A stretch of 64,000 nucleotides of DNA from Bryobacterales bacterium (GTDB lineage Bacteria; Acidobacteriota; Terriglobia; Bryobacterales; Bryobacteraceae): positions 87,921 to 151,920 of the forward strand of contig PMYB01000053.1 in NCBI GenBank assembly GCA_003170915.1, in the 5' to 3' direction. The position numbers and the translations under genes were made by a program. Below, piece by piece: positions 55,501 to 64,000 of the stretch; the stretch's first letter is position 1; every line of letters begins with the position of its first letter. The notes under the pieces are model-generated. The model ran no database searches and was not told the DNA's origin. It saw only the letters and a program-made list of their open reading frames with translations.

Positions 55501-57807
55501 CTAAAACATTGTGGAGCCCACGCCGCGGATCTGCCGCACGGCCTCTTCGATCAACTCATCGCGTCCCGCGCGAATGCCTTCGATGGTCGGGGTCACCACG
55601 ATGTTGGGGACGATACCCACCCGCTGGGTCGGCCGTTTATCGGGATAGAACACGCCCAGCCCGCTGATATAGGAACTGTACCCGCCCGGCAGCAGAATCG
55701 TCGATACGTCTCCGTCGGCGCCGGCCGTTGTGCTCCCGATCACGATCGCGCCCGGCGCCGTGCGGAACGCCATGGTCGTGTACTCCGCCTGGCTCTGCGT
55801 CACTTCGTCGACCAGGATCACTACCATCCCGCTGTAGTGCGGCTGCTGCGGAGTCAGGCTCACCTTCGATCCCCACCGGATCGCGCCCGGATTAACTGGG
55901 TCCGTGTTGGTGAACCACGCGAAGTTCGCCGGGGAGGATACAAGAAGCTGCCCCAGAGTGAACGGCACGAAATCCGACGGATAGTTGCGGATATCGATGA
56001 TGAGCCCCTTGGTCCCGTTCGCTGCCTGGATGTAACTGGCCGAATCGGCCGCGCGCACCGAGCTCAACTTCAGATAGGCGATATCGTCCGCCAGCTTCAT
56101 GAACACGTCGCCCGGCAGATCGTGAACGGAGGTACGGCTGAAGTCCAGCGTTGTCGAGTCGACGCGCACGGATTTGACGCGGAATGTCGCCGGCCGGCGC
56201 GAGACCATGGGTATCGGGCCGCGCGGCGCGGCGCTACCGGGGCCGCGGAATACCACCACGTCCGCCGCTCCACACTGACCACGCGTGAGGTAGGTGCCCA
56301 TATCGCGCAACCGTGCCGCCTCGTTGGAATCGGCATAGATCGGCCGCCATTGATCGACCAAGTCGCTCACCGCCACGCCGTCCAACTGGTCGATGACGTC
56401 TCCAGGCATCAGGCCCGATGCCGGACCCGCGCTCGGCGAGTTGTAGCGCAACACCAGCGCCTTCCCCTCGACGAATCGCACGTCCACCGGCAACTGGCAC
56501 GGCCCGATCGGCGGCCGCGACGCGATTGAGCTCCACAGGTTGGCGTGTGTATCGTGAATCCGCGCGATGAACTGCATCAACTGCTGTTGGTAGTCCGTGG
56601 CTCCCGTCGACAGCCCGATTCGCGGGATGAACTCCGCCAGCACGCTGTTCCAGTAGCCGGGCTGGTTGGCCGGATCGTCCGACATGATGTCGCGGTTGGG
56701 ATAGAAGTACTGCACCATGTTCCGGAAGCGGTAGAGAGCCAGCAGCCGGTAGCCGGCATCGGGGTACGGCCATTTCGAGTAGCTGAGCTCGTGATCGAAC
56801 GACGGGTTGCCTTCGTCCACCACCAGCGACATGTAGAACTGCGACGGCCCCGGCGACCGGTTGCGGTAGATGTTCAGCAGCGTCTGGCTGAGATCGTGGC
56901 CCAGCAGCGATTCATCGGAAATCCAATCCAGGTCCGGCGCCAGGTAAAGGCCATTCGGGTCTAGTGTGGCGCAGTTGGCGCATTTCTGCACGGCCTCCAA
57001 TCCGCCGATCCAGCTTGAGATGGCGGAGAGAGCCGAAGCGCTGTCGCCGGCCGCCAGCACCTGCGGCATCACGCGGAACAGATCGTAGTCCCAGTGGTGA
57101 TTGCCCCCGGTCACCGCGGGGTGGTGGTACTTGAGGAACCCCCACGCCTTGGCCAGGGTCGCGAGGTTTTGCACCTGCACATCCGTGAGCGCCGTGAAGC
57201 CGATCTTCGATCCGTTATCGAACTCGTGATCGGTGTCCAGCGGGGTCACTACCCGGTTGCCCGCCTGCGCCACCGGCACGGTGTCCGCCAGTAACTGCAA
57301 GTCGTCGACCCACGCCAGGCCAGTGCCCATGAGGAAGAAGCCGAAAACCAGCTTCGTTCCCTCAGTCAGTTCGGGCACGGAGATCGAATACTGCGTCCAG
57401 TTCTGCGTGCCGCTTACGTTCAGGCCCTGCGTGGTAGCGAACGCCAGGGAGACGGTAGTGTCGCTGTCCTCGCGCAGCCAGATGGCGGCGGCGCCGTTCA
57501 CATTCTCGGTCCGGACCCAGCCGCTCCAGACCACGTTCTTGGCCGCGAAATCCAGCGGAATCGAGAGGGTGATGGTGGTGAAGGCCCCCGCGCTCGATGT
57601 ATCGCGATCGATGCGCAGCGAGTTCTTTCCGCTGTGCGCTACCTGCCCATCGACGACGGCCCCGGCCCCGGCGGACCACCCCGGCGGCGGCGCCCCAGGC
57701 GTGCCGTTTTCAAATCCCAAGTAACTGGCGATGTTAAACCGTGTGATCTGCGCCGCACCCGGCCACGCCAGCGCAAGACCGAGCAATAACAGTCGCTTGC
57801 GTATCAT
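55501..57807 (-). CDS. Secreted S41 family peptidase
   Basis: Signal peptide; PDZ-like PASGLMPGDVIDQLDGVAV; VVILVDEVTQSQAEYTTMAFRTAPGAIVIGSTTAGADGDVS. Confidence 0.88.
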   Translation of the reverse strand: MIRKRLLLLGLALAWPGAAQITRFNIASYLGFENGTPGAPPPGWSAGAGAVVDGQVAHSGKNSLRIDRDTSSAGAFTTITLSIPLDFAAKNVVWSGWVRTENVNGAAAIWLREDSDTTVSLAFATTQGLNVSGTQNWTQYSISVPELTEGTKLVFGFFLMGTGLAWVDDLQLLADTVPVAQAGNRVVTPLDTDHEFDNGSKIGFTALTDVQVQNLATLAKAWGFLKYHHPAVTGGNHHWDYDLFRVMPQVLAAGDSASALSAISSWIGGLEAVQKCANCATLDPNGLYLAPDLDWISDESLLGHDLSQTLLNIYRNRSPGPSQFYMSLVVDEGNPSFDHELSYSKWPYPDAGYRLLALYRFRNMVQYFYPNRDIMSDDPANQPGYWNSVLAEFIPRIGLSTGATDYQQQLMQFIARIHDTHANLWSSIASRPPIGPCQLPVDVRFVEGKALVLRYNSPSAGPASGLMPGDVIDQLDGVAVSDLVDQWRPIYADSNEAARLRDMGTYLTRGQCGAADVVVFRGPGSAAPRGPIPMVSRRPATFRVKSVRVDSTTLDFSRTSVHDLPGDVFMKLADDIAYLKLSSVRAADSASYIQAANGTKGLIIDIRNYPSDFVPFTLGQLLVSSPANFAWFTNTDPVNPGAIRWGSKVSLTPQQPHYSGMVVILVDEVTQSQAEYTTMAFRTAPGAIVIGSTTAGADGDVSTILLPGGYSSYISGLGVFYPDKRPTQRVGIVPNIVVTPTIEGIRAGRDELIEEAVRQIRGVGSTMF

Positions 57808-57920
57808 GCCTAAGGCCTCCGGCCTGCGGAAGACGATCAAACTGAATCGGTACTTCCGCACCTCAAACTCATATTATTTTACGCCGAGCCGCGTCCCGTG
57901 GCGCTACCGGATCGCACGCT

Positions 57921-58095
57921 CCTGCAGGAATTGACTGGCGTTCTCTTTGGTCACCAGGACCGGGGTGATGACAGCCTGTTTGTCCACCGGCTGGCCTTTG
58001 GCGGCTTGGATGGCTTCTTCCACTGCCTTCCGGCCCATCACTTCGGGAAGACCCGCCATGTCGCCACCTTCGGACGCGTCGAAAACGGATCTCGG
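57921..58095 (-). pseudogene. Duplicate 3' fragment of the sugar-binding-protein gene
   Basis: MAGLPEVMGRKAVEEAIQAAKGQPVDKQAVITPVLVTKENASQFLQE, about 93 percent identical by eye at DNA level to 60947-61090. Confidence 0.88.
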
Positions 58096-58149
58096 GAGTC
58101 GCGGCAACATCCCGCAGGCAAGCGACGGCCTCGGACTACAATGGTGGGG

Positions 58150-58464
58150 ATGGAACATTCTCAGGTGGTAGACTCGGCGGAACTCGTCGCCTATCAAGCG
58201 GGTAGTGTGGTCAGCCGGCAGGTACTCGGCAAGCCTACGGGCACCGTCACGCTGTTTGCCTTCGACGCGGGCCAGGGATTGAGCGAACATACCGCGCCGT
58301 TCGACGCGCTCGTTTCGATCCTCGATGGAGTGGCTGAAGTGAGGATCGCCGGCCAGCCCTTTCAGCTTGCGAAGGGAGAGATGATCCTCATGCCCGCCAA
58401 CCAGCCCCATGCGCTCAGCGCCATCGAGCGGTTCAAGATGATGTTGATCATGATTCGGAGTTAG
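58150..58464 (+). CDS. Small cupin-domain protein
   Basis: GQGLSEHTAPFDALVSILDGVAEVRIAGQPFQLAKGEMILMPANQPHAL. Confidence 0.9.
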   Translation: MEHSQVVDSAELVAYQAGSVVSRQVLGKPTGTVTLFAFDAGQGLSEHTAPFDALVSILDGVAEVRIAGQPFQLAKGEMILMPANQPHALSAIERFKMMLIMIRS

Positions 58465-58467
58465 CGG

Positions 58468-58932
58468 ATGAAAACCGCATCGGATCTCCTGCGCCAGGAG
58501 CATCGACAGATTGAAACCCATCTCGACGGCCTTCGCGATGCGTTGGTGAGCCTCCCGGCGCCGCGGGTAGCTGAGGTCCGGCATCATTTCCAGGCCATTC
58601 GAACTCTCGCCGCGCTGCACTTTCGGAAGGAAGAAGAGATCTTCTATCCCAGCGTGCGCGGACTCGATCCGGAGCTTCTGGCGGAGATGGACGAACAACA
58701 CGAAGAATCGCGTCAAGCCGAGCGCGACCTGGAAGCCTTGCTCGCCGGTTTGCCCGAGGCTCCCAGTGAACGCGACCTGACCGAACTGCATCGTCTCGGC
58801 CTGATGCTCGACGACATCGTGCAAACCCACATCCTTGCCGAAGAAGATCGACTCCTGCCGTGGGCCGACCGGACGCTCCGCGTCGAGGAGCAGCACGCGC
58901 TAGCCGTCAGAATGGATCGCCTGCAAAGTTAG
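58468..58932 (+). CDS. Hemerythrin HHE-domain protein
   Basis: LRQEHRQIETHLDGL...LHFRKEEEIFYP...EMDEQHEESRQAE...HILAEEDRLLPWAD. Confidence 0.9.
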   Translation: MKTASDLLRQEHRQIETHLDGLRDALVSLPAPRVAEVRHHFQAIRTLAALHFRKEEEIFYPSVRGLDPELLAEMDEQHEESRQAERDLEALLAGLPEAPSERDLTELHRLGLMLDDIVQTHILAEEDRLLPWADRTLRVEEQHALAVRMDRLQS

Positions 58933-58942
58933 CGAACGCCGC

Positions 58943-60271
58943 ATGGAATGGTCTACGCAGATCGAGAAGCTGAAAGGCCGGCCGCCGGAGACTCCCGATG
59001 TGACGGCGGCGAGAGAGAATAGTCTGTCCCGCTTGCTGATCGTGTACATCACGACAGGACTGGTGTTCCTGCTAGTTCCCGGCACCTTCCTGGGAGTATG
59101 GAATCTGTTCGCGATCAGCAACCAACGAGCGCCGGGATCGGTTTCCGACGCCTGGGTGCAGGCACACGGCCACGCCCAAATCTTCGGTTGGATCGGCACG
59201 TTCATCCTGGGCATCGGTTTCCATTCCATCCCCAAGTTGCGCCGGCTGAACCGCTTGGCGTTGTGGGCACCCTGGAGCTCCTGGGCGTTGTGGACTTCTG
59301 GCGTGGCGCTTCGCTGGCTGACCGGCGTCTACCAATGGCAGTGGCGGACTATGCTGCCGGTTTCGGCAGGGCTCGAGCTGTCCGCCTTCCTGATTTTCTT
59401 CCGCATCGTTTCCGCCCACCGGCCCCAAGACTCCGGAAAGACGGAGTCCGGCAAACTGGAAGAATGGGTCTTCGCCGTGATCGCGGGTTGTGTCGGCCTC
59501 TTGCTCACGATGGTCGTCAACCTCGGCGCTACGCTATTCCTGGCCTTTCGCGGCGCGTCGCCCGATCTGCCTTCCGATTTCAATCAGCGCTTTCTCGTGC
59601 TTCAAACCTGGGGATTCCTGGTCCCGTTTGTCTGGGGCTTCAGCGCCAGATGGCTGCCGGTGTTTTTGGGATTGCCGCCGGTGCGTGGGCGCCTGCTGCT
59701 GGCGGCGGTGACCGTTAACTCCGCTGGCGTCATCGTAGCCTTGGCAGGTTGGCCGATTGCGGCAGTGCTGTTATTGCTCGGAGGAACGATCGCGGCCACG
59801 GGCGCACTCCGGCTTTTTGAGCGGCCGCGGCGTGCCGCCAAGACCAAGGGCGTACACACGAGCTTTCCTGTTTTCGTCCGCCTGGCCTACGTATGGCTGG
59901 CAGTTGCAACTGCCCTGGGGATTTGGGCCGCGCTGGCTGCGAATGCCCGTGGCATCTCGGGCGCCTCGCGCCACGCGCTGACGGTCGGCTTCCTGGCCAC
60001 GATGGTTTTCTCGGTGGGCCAGCGTGTCCTGCCGGCCTTCGGCGGAATGCGACTGCTGTTCAGCACCAAGCTAATGTTCCTGGCGTCGCTGCTGCTCACC
60101 ATTGGATGTTTGCTTCGCGTCAGTTCCGAAGTCCTGGCGTATCGGGATATCGTCCGCGCCGCGTGGACGTGGCTGCCGGTTTCGGCAGTATGCGAGATGA
60201 CCGCGGTCACACTTTTTGCAGTGAACTTGATGGTGACATTCGCGCGCCCCCGCCAAGTCGAACCGGTATAG
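58943..60271 (+). CDS. NnrS-like/heme-copper-type polytopic membrane protein
   Basis: About 12 TM; WVQAHGHAQIFGWIGTFILGIGFHSIPKLRR; LTVGFLATMVFSVGQRVLPAFGG. Confidence 0.75.
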   Translation: MEWSTQIEKLKGRPPETPDVTAARENSLSRLLIVYITTGLVFLLVPGTFLGVWNLFAISNQRAPGSVSDAWVQAHGHAQIFGWIGTFILGIGFHSIPKLRRLNRLALWAPWSSWALWTSGVALRWLTGVYQWQWRTMLPVSAGLELSAFLIFFRIVSAHRPQDSGKTESGKLEEWVFAVIAGCVGLLLTMVVNLGATLFLAFRGASPDLPSDFNQRFLVLQTWGFLVPFVWGFSARWLPVFLGLPPVRGRLLLAAVTVNSAGVIVALAGWPIAAVLLLLGGTIAATGALRLFERPRRAAKTKGVHTSFPVFVRLAYVWLAVATALGIWAALAANARGISGASRHALTVGFLATMVFSVGQRVLPAFGGMRLLFSTKLMFLASLLLTIGCLLRVSSEVLAYRDIVRAAWTWLPVSAVCEMTAVTLFAVNLMVTFARPRQVEPV

Positions 60272-60315
60272 AACGAGAGGATGACTATGCCTGTTGCGAT
60301 TGCTTGGGAAGAAGC

Positions 60316-60897
60316 ATGCCAAAGGAAGATCCGGCGCCGCTGGTAATGACGATTGGCCATTCCACGCACACGCTCGGGGAATTCATCCGCCTGCTCCAGG
60401 CACACGGGGCAACCTGGGTAGTGGATGTGCGCACGGTGCCGCGTTCCCGGCATAATCCGCAGTTCAACAAGGCTTGCTTGCCCCGATCGTTGCGGAAAGC
60501 CGGCTCGGAATATGTTCACGCGCCGGGGCTCGGCGGTCTGCGTCATGCGATTCGCGACTCGGCCAACGTGGGCTGGCGAAACGCCTCCTTTCGAGGTTAC
60601 GCCGATTACATGCAAACGCCCGAGTTTGCGCGGAGCCTCGAAGAATTGATCCGCTTGGCGAGCCAAGGCCAAATCGTCTTGATGTGCGCTGAAGCGGTGC
60701 CGTGGCGCTGTCATCGTTCGCTGATCGCAGATGCCTTGCTGGTTCGTGGAATTCGCACCGAGGACATCATGAGTGCAACTCGCCGTCAGGTTCATACTCT
60801 CACGCCCTTTGCCAAAGTTCGGGGCACCGCGATCACCTATCCGGCCGACACAACGGTACGCGCTCGCGAATCCGATTCACCACGAGGCGCTGTTTAA
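60316..60897 (+). CDS. DUF488 family protein
   Basis: TIGHSTHTLGEFIRLLQAHGATWVVDVRTVPRSRHNPQFN...LMCAEAVPWRCHRSLIADAL. Confidence 0.92.
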   Translation: MPKEDPAPLVMTIGHSTHTLGEFIRLLQAHGATWVVDVRTVPRSRHNPQFNKACLPRSLRKAGSEYVHAPGLGGLRHAIRDSANVGWRNASFRGYADYMQTPEFARSLEELIRLASQGQIVLMCAEAVPWRCHRSLIADALLVRGIRTEDIMSATRRQVHTLTPFAKVRGTAITYPADTTVRARESDSPRGAV

Positions 60898-60943
60898 CCG
60901 ACAAACCCACCGGCGGCAAAGGGGGTGCCCCCTGGGCCCGGCG

Positions 60944-61876
60944 CTACTGCAGGAACTGACTGGCGTTCTCTTTGGTCACCAGCACCGGGGTGATGATGGC
61001 TTGTTTGTCCACCGGCTGGCCTTTGGCGGCTTTGATGGCTTCTTCCACCGCCTTCCGGCCCATCACTTCGGGAAGACCGGCCATGTCGCCCGACAGGCGG
61101 CCCGCTACAACCGCGCGGACGGCCTCTCGGGTGGCGTCGAAACCGACTATCTGCACTTTCCCGGTGAGGTTGTGCGCGGCGATGGCCTCCACTGCGCCGA
61201 GCGCCATCTGGTCATTGGTGGCGAAGACGGCTTTCAAATCCGGGTACGCGGTCAGCAGGTTCTCCATCACCGTCATGCCGAGCGCACGCTCGCTATTGGC
61301 GGGCTGCACGGCGACGCACTCGATTCCCGGCGCGCCCGCAATCGCCTCGCGAAAGCCGGCCAGGCGCTCCTCGTGCGTGGCAATGCCCAGGATTCCGCGA
61401 ATCACCGCAACCTTGCCCTTGCCACCCAGTAGCTTGACGATATACTCCCCGGCGATTCGACCTCCCACGCGGTTGTCGGCGCCGATGTAGCTCAGCTTGG
61501 CGGGCCAGTTCACGTCGGTGTCGACGATCAGGACCGGAATGCCCGCGGCCTTCGCCTTGTCGAGCACCGGCAGGATCTCGGAGACTCCGGCGGGCGCCAC
61601 CGCCAGCGCGGAGACGCCTCGTGTGATCTGGTCTTCGAGGATCCCGACCTGCTGATCGATGTTGACCTCGCGCTCGGGCGCCAGCACCACCAGCTTTACG
61701 CCCGGAGCGGCGCGCGCGGCCTCCTCGGCGCCGGACTTCACGCGCTGCCACCACTCGCTGTCGAGCGCTTTGGTGACGAGCGCGATCTCGATAGTCTTGC
61801 CTTTTCCGGCGCGGCCACAGGACGACGCTGTGACAAACGCGACGGCGATCAGGAGTAAGCAGGTTGTTCGATTCAT
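60944..61876 (-). CDS. Sugar ABC transporter substrate-binding protein (RbsB/periplasmic-binding type)
   Basis: Signal/lipobox MNRTTCLLLIAVAFVTASSCGRAGK; SEWWQRVKSGAEEAA; VFATNDQMALGAVEAI. Confidence 0.92.
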   Translation of the reverse strand: MNRTTCLLLIAVAFVTASSCGRAGKGKTIEIALVTKALDSEWWQRVKSGAEEAARAAPGVKLVVLAPEREVNIDQQVGILEDQITRGVSALAVAPAGVSEILPVLDKAKAAGIPVLIVDTDVNWPAKLSYIGADNRVGGRIAGEYIVKLLGGKGKVAVIRGILGIATHEERLAGFREAIAGAPGIECVAVQPANSERALGMTVMENLLTAYPDLKAVFATNDQMALGAVEAIAAHNLTGKVQIVGFDATREAVRAVVAGRLSGDMAGLPEVMGRKAVEEAIKAAKGQPVDKQAIITPVLVTKENASQFLQ

Positions 61877-63417
61877 GGAAGATAGTTGCGGGCTGTTTCG
61901 GTGAAAGATTGGACCTGGTCGGTTTCCCACTGGCTGCTGCGTTCGAGTTCGCGCGCGCACAGGTGAGCCACCGCGGGAGCCATCTCGATGGCGGCCCTGG
62001 CGTTCAGGAACAAAGCTCGTGTGCGGCGCGCCAGAACATCTTCCAGGGTGCGCGCCATTTCGTGACGCACCGCCCAGACGACCTCCGCGCCGGTGTAGGG
62101 GAGCGCGGGGTGGAGTGGTTCGGCCAGCCCCAACGACTGCACGCCCGGGGCGTCGGAGCCGTAGACGCTCAAGTGGCCGAACTTGTCGGAACCGGGATGG
62201 AAGCCGTGCACGTTGAGATGGCGGGTGACGCACGGCTTCTCGGGCAGGCGCGCCAGAGTGGCCGCCTGGTTGACGCAATCTTCCGCCATGTGGCGATAGG
62301 TGGTCCACTTGCCGCCGCAGATGGTCACTAACCCGCTGTTTTCGATGCGGATGGTGTGATCGCGCGAAAGGGCCGCGGTATTGCCGGAATCGCCCGAGCG
62401 CACCAGCGGGCGAATCCCCGCGAAGACACTGAGAACATCGCCGCGGACCGGCTTCTTGGCGAGATAAAGCGACGCGGTACTGAGGATGAATTCAATCTCC
62501 TGCTCCAAGGCGACGGGTTCGAGCGTGGCCGCTGGAATGGGAGTGTCGGTGGTGCCGACCAGCGTATGGCCATGCCAGGGTATGGCGAACATCACCCGCC
62601 CATCGCTGGTGTGGGGGACCATGATGGCGCTGTCGCCAGACAGGAACGAAGCATCGAACACCAGATGAATTCCCTGGCTGGGAGCAATCATCGGCTGGAC
62701 CGAGGGATCGGCCTTGCGGCGCAGGTCGTCGCAAAAGGGGCCGGTGGCATTGACGACCACCTTCCCCTGGGCGTGAAATTCCTCGCCGGTTTCCATATCG
62801 CGGACTACAACGCCGTCGACGAAGCCCTCGCCATCCCTGGTCACGTCGGTGACCGGCGCGTAATTCAGCAGGACCGCGCCCTGCTCGTAAGCGGTCGCCA
62901 CCAAGTTGATGAGCAAGCGGGAGTCGTCGAACTGGCCATCGAAGTAGATGACTCCGCCGCGGAGCCCTTCGGTGTTGAGAGTAGGCAGCCGCTCGAGGGT
63001 CTCTTCCTTGGAGAGGATGCGCGAGGCCCCGAAGCCGTACTTCCCGGCGAGCAGATTGTAGAGCTTGAGACCGATGCCGTAGAACGGAGCTTCCCACCAG
63101 TCGTAGTTGGGAACCACGAAGCCCAGGTTGCGAACCAGGTGGGGCGCGTTTTGAAGGAGCAGGCCGCGCTCCTTGAGGGCTTCCATGACGAGCGAGACGT
63201 TGCCTTGTTCCAGGTAACGCACGCCGCCATGCACCAACTTGGTGCTGCGGCTGGAGGTGCCTTTGCCGAAATCGCTCTGCTCGAGCAGGAGCACGTCGTA
63301 ACCGCGGGTGGCGCCATCAATGGCCACACCGGCGCCGGTGGCGCCTCCACCAACGACAATCATGTCCCACGGCCCCGCGTGCGCGCGGAGGCGCTGGTAC
63401 ATCTCGGATCTGGTCAT
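61873..63417 (-). CDS. glpD: Glycerol-3-phosphate dehydrogenase (FAD-dependent)
   Basis: DMIVVGGGATGAGVAIDGATRGYDVLLLEQSDFGKGTSSRSTKLVHGGVRYLEQG. Confidence 0.94.
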   Translation of the reverse strand: MTRSEMYQRLRAHAGPWDMIVVGGGATGAGVAIDGATRGYDVLLLEQSDFGKGTSSRSTKLVHGGVRYLEQGNVSLVMEALKERGLLLQNAPHLVRNLGFVVPNYDWWEAPFYGIGLKLYNLLAGKYGFGASRILSKEETLERLPTLNTEGLRGGVIYFDGQFDDSRLLINLVATAYEQGAVLLNYAPVTDVTRDGEGFVDGVVVRDMETGEEFHAQGKVVVNATGPFCDDLRRKADPSVQPMIAPSQGIHLVFDASFLSGDSAIMVPHTSDGRVMFAIPWHGHTLVGTTDTPIPAATLEPVALEQEIEFILSTASLYLAKKPVRGDVLSVFAGIRPLVRSGDSGNTAALSRDHTIRIENSGLVTICGGKWTTYRHMAEDCVNQAATLARLPEKPCVTRHLNVHGFHPGSDKFGHLSVYGSDAPGVQSLGLAEPLHPALPYTGAEVVWAVRHEMARTLEDVLARRTRALFLNARAAIEMAPAVAHLCARELERSSQWETDQVQSFTETARNYLP

Positions 63418-63428
63418 AGATTCAGAGT

Positions 63429-63455
63429 GCCGGGGTGCCCTCTGGGCCCCCCGGC
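63429..63455. terminator. GC-rich hairpin between glpD and the TonB-receptor gene
   Basis: GCCGGGG-tgccctctggg-CCCCCCGGC inverted repeat; no U-tract. Confidence 0.4.
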
Positions 63456-63464
63456 GAGCTGTTG

Positions 63465-64000
63465 TCAGAAAATCAGCTTCAGAGCGAACTGTATCTGCCG
63501 CGACGGATACGTGGAGCGAACGGTCCCGAAAGCCGCACTGGTGGTTTGGGTGTTCGGTATGCCGAAATTCGTGTGATTGAGGATGTTAAAGAACTCCGAT
63601 CGGAATTGCAACTGGGCCTTTTCGAGGATACGGAAGTTCTTGTCGGCCGAAAAGTCCCACTGATCGAAGTTGGGAGCGCGGAACGAATTTCGGCCGACAT
63701 TGCCGTACGGCGCGCTGGCGGGCGGCGTGCTGAACGTGTACCCGGCGAAGTAAGTGTTCAGCATGGCGGAGCGGCTCTGACTGACGGCGCTGCCGGTTAC
63801 ATTGGGGCGCAGGAACGGCTGGCCGCGATAATCGTTGGAAAGGGAGCTGACAATGTTGGCCCCAGTGGGGCCGTAGGTCACGTCGAGCGGCTGGCCGGTG
63901 TGAGCCGTGTTGATGCTGTTGATTTCCCACCCGCCCACAAACGCATCGGCTATGGGATTCATGCTGGAGCCGAATTGGCGGCCCTTGCCGAAGGGAAGCT
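63465..64000 (-). CDS. TonB-dependent/Oar-like outer-membrane receptor, C-terminus (partial)
   Basis: GWEINSINTAHTGQPLDVTYGPTGAN...NVGRNSFRAPNFDQWDFSADKNFRILEKAQLQFRSEFFNILNHTNFGIPNTQ...RQIQFALKLIF. Confidence 0.88.
   Translation of the reverse strand, partial: LPFGKGRQFGSSMNPIADAFVGGWEINSINTAHTGQPLDVTYGPTGANIVSSLSNDYRGQPFLRPNVTGSAVSQSRSAMLNTYFAGYTFSTPPASAPYGNVGRNSFRAPNFDQWDFSADKNFRILEKAQLQFRSEFFNILNHTNFGIPNTQTTSAAFGTVRSTYPSRQIQFALKLIF

Noticed and set aside
54772-56529. 585-aa plus ORF across Ppx/GppA and S41 genes
   Set aside because: Spans two well-supported minus-strand genes, no recognisable domain.
60915-60943. Similarity of gggtgccccctgggcccggcg to 63433-63455 gggtgccctctgggccccccggcg
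   Set aside because: Probably similar GC-rich hairpin/terminator-like sequences; too short and low-complexity to call a repeat family.
1-64000. CRISPR arrays, rRNA, tRNA
   Set aside because: No regularly spaced direct repeats and no recognisable tRNA/rRNA sequence seen by eye; a tRNAscan/CRISPR search would be needed to exclude weak cases.

Overview
A GC-rich bacterial chromosomal window that looks acidobacterial (Solibacter/Bryobacter-like; inferred from gene content and style, not proven). The housekeeping backbone includes the F-type ATP synthase a/c/I/Z subunits, a cysteine/sulfur-carrier locus, an RND pump, a lysine-riboswitch-led dapE-like/asd/lysC/dapB/dapA/dapD operon, many secreted peptidases (S9 x2, M13, M20 x2, M23, S41), tpx, murJ, a YyaL-like protein, dusB-rnhA-DUF763, a Ppx/GppA-CHAD-CHAD module, glpD, and the end of a TonB-dependent/Oar-like receptor. 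Interspersed accessory patches carry seven toxin-antitoxin loci or remnants, degraded IS1380 and IS5-like transposases, a degraded integrase, REP-like hairpins, and two unusual multidomain proteins (DnaJ-type Zn-HIRAN-TM, and jelly-roll plus NDT/TIR-like effector). The two most interesting observations are: (1) a cysM-like / JAMM peptidase / [MoaD-CysO ubiquitin-like::MoeB E1::rhodanese] fusion operon, in which the sulfur carrier ends in an internal Gly-Gly and would have to be cut out by the neighbouring JAMM protease; and (2) a recurring layout in which an accessory cassette sits at the 3' end of a host gene, with a diverged copy of that gene's 3' end on the far side of the cassette (M23 gene/DUF433; sugar-binding-protein gene/NO-type cassette; possibly a YXWGXW-type lipoprotein gene/PIN-TA).
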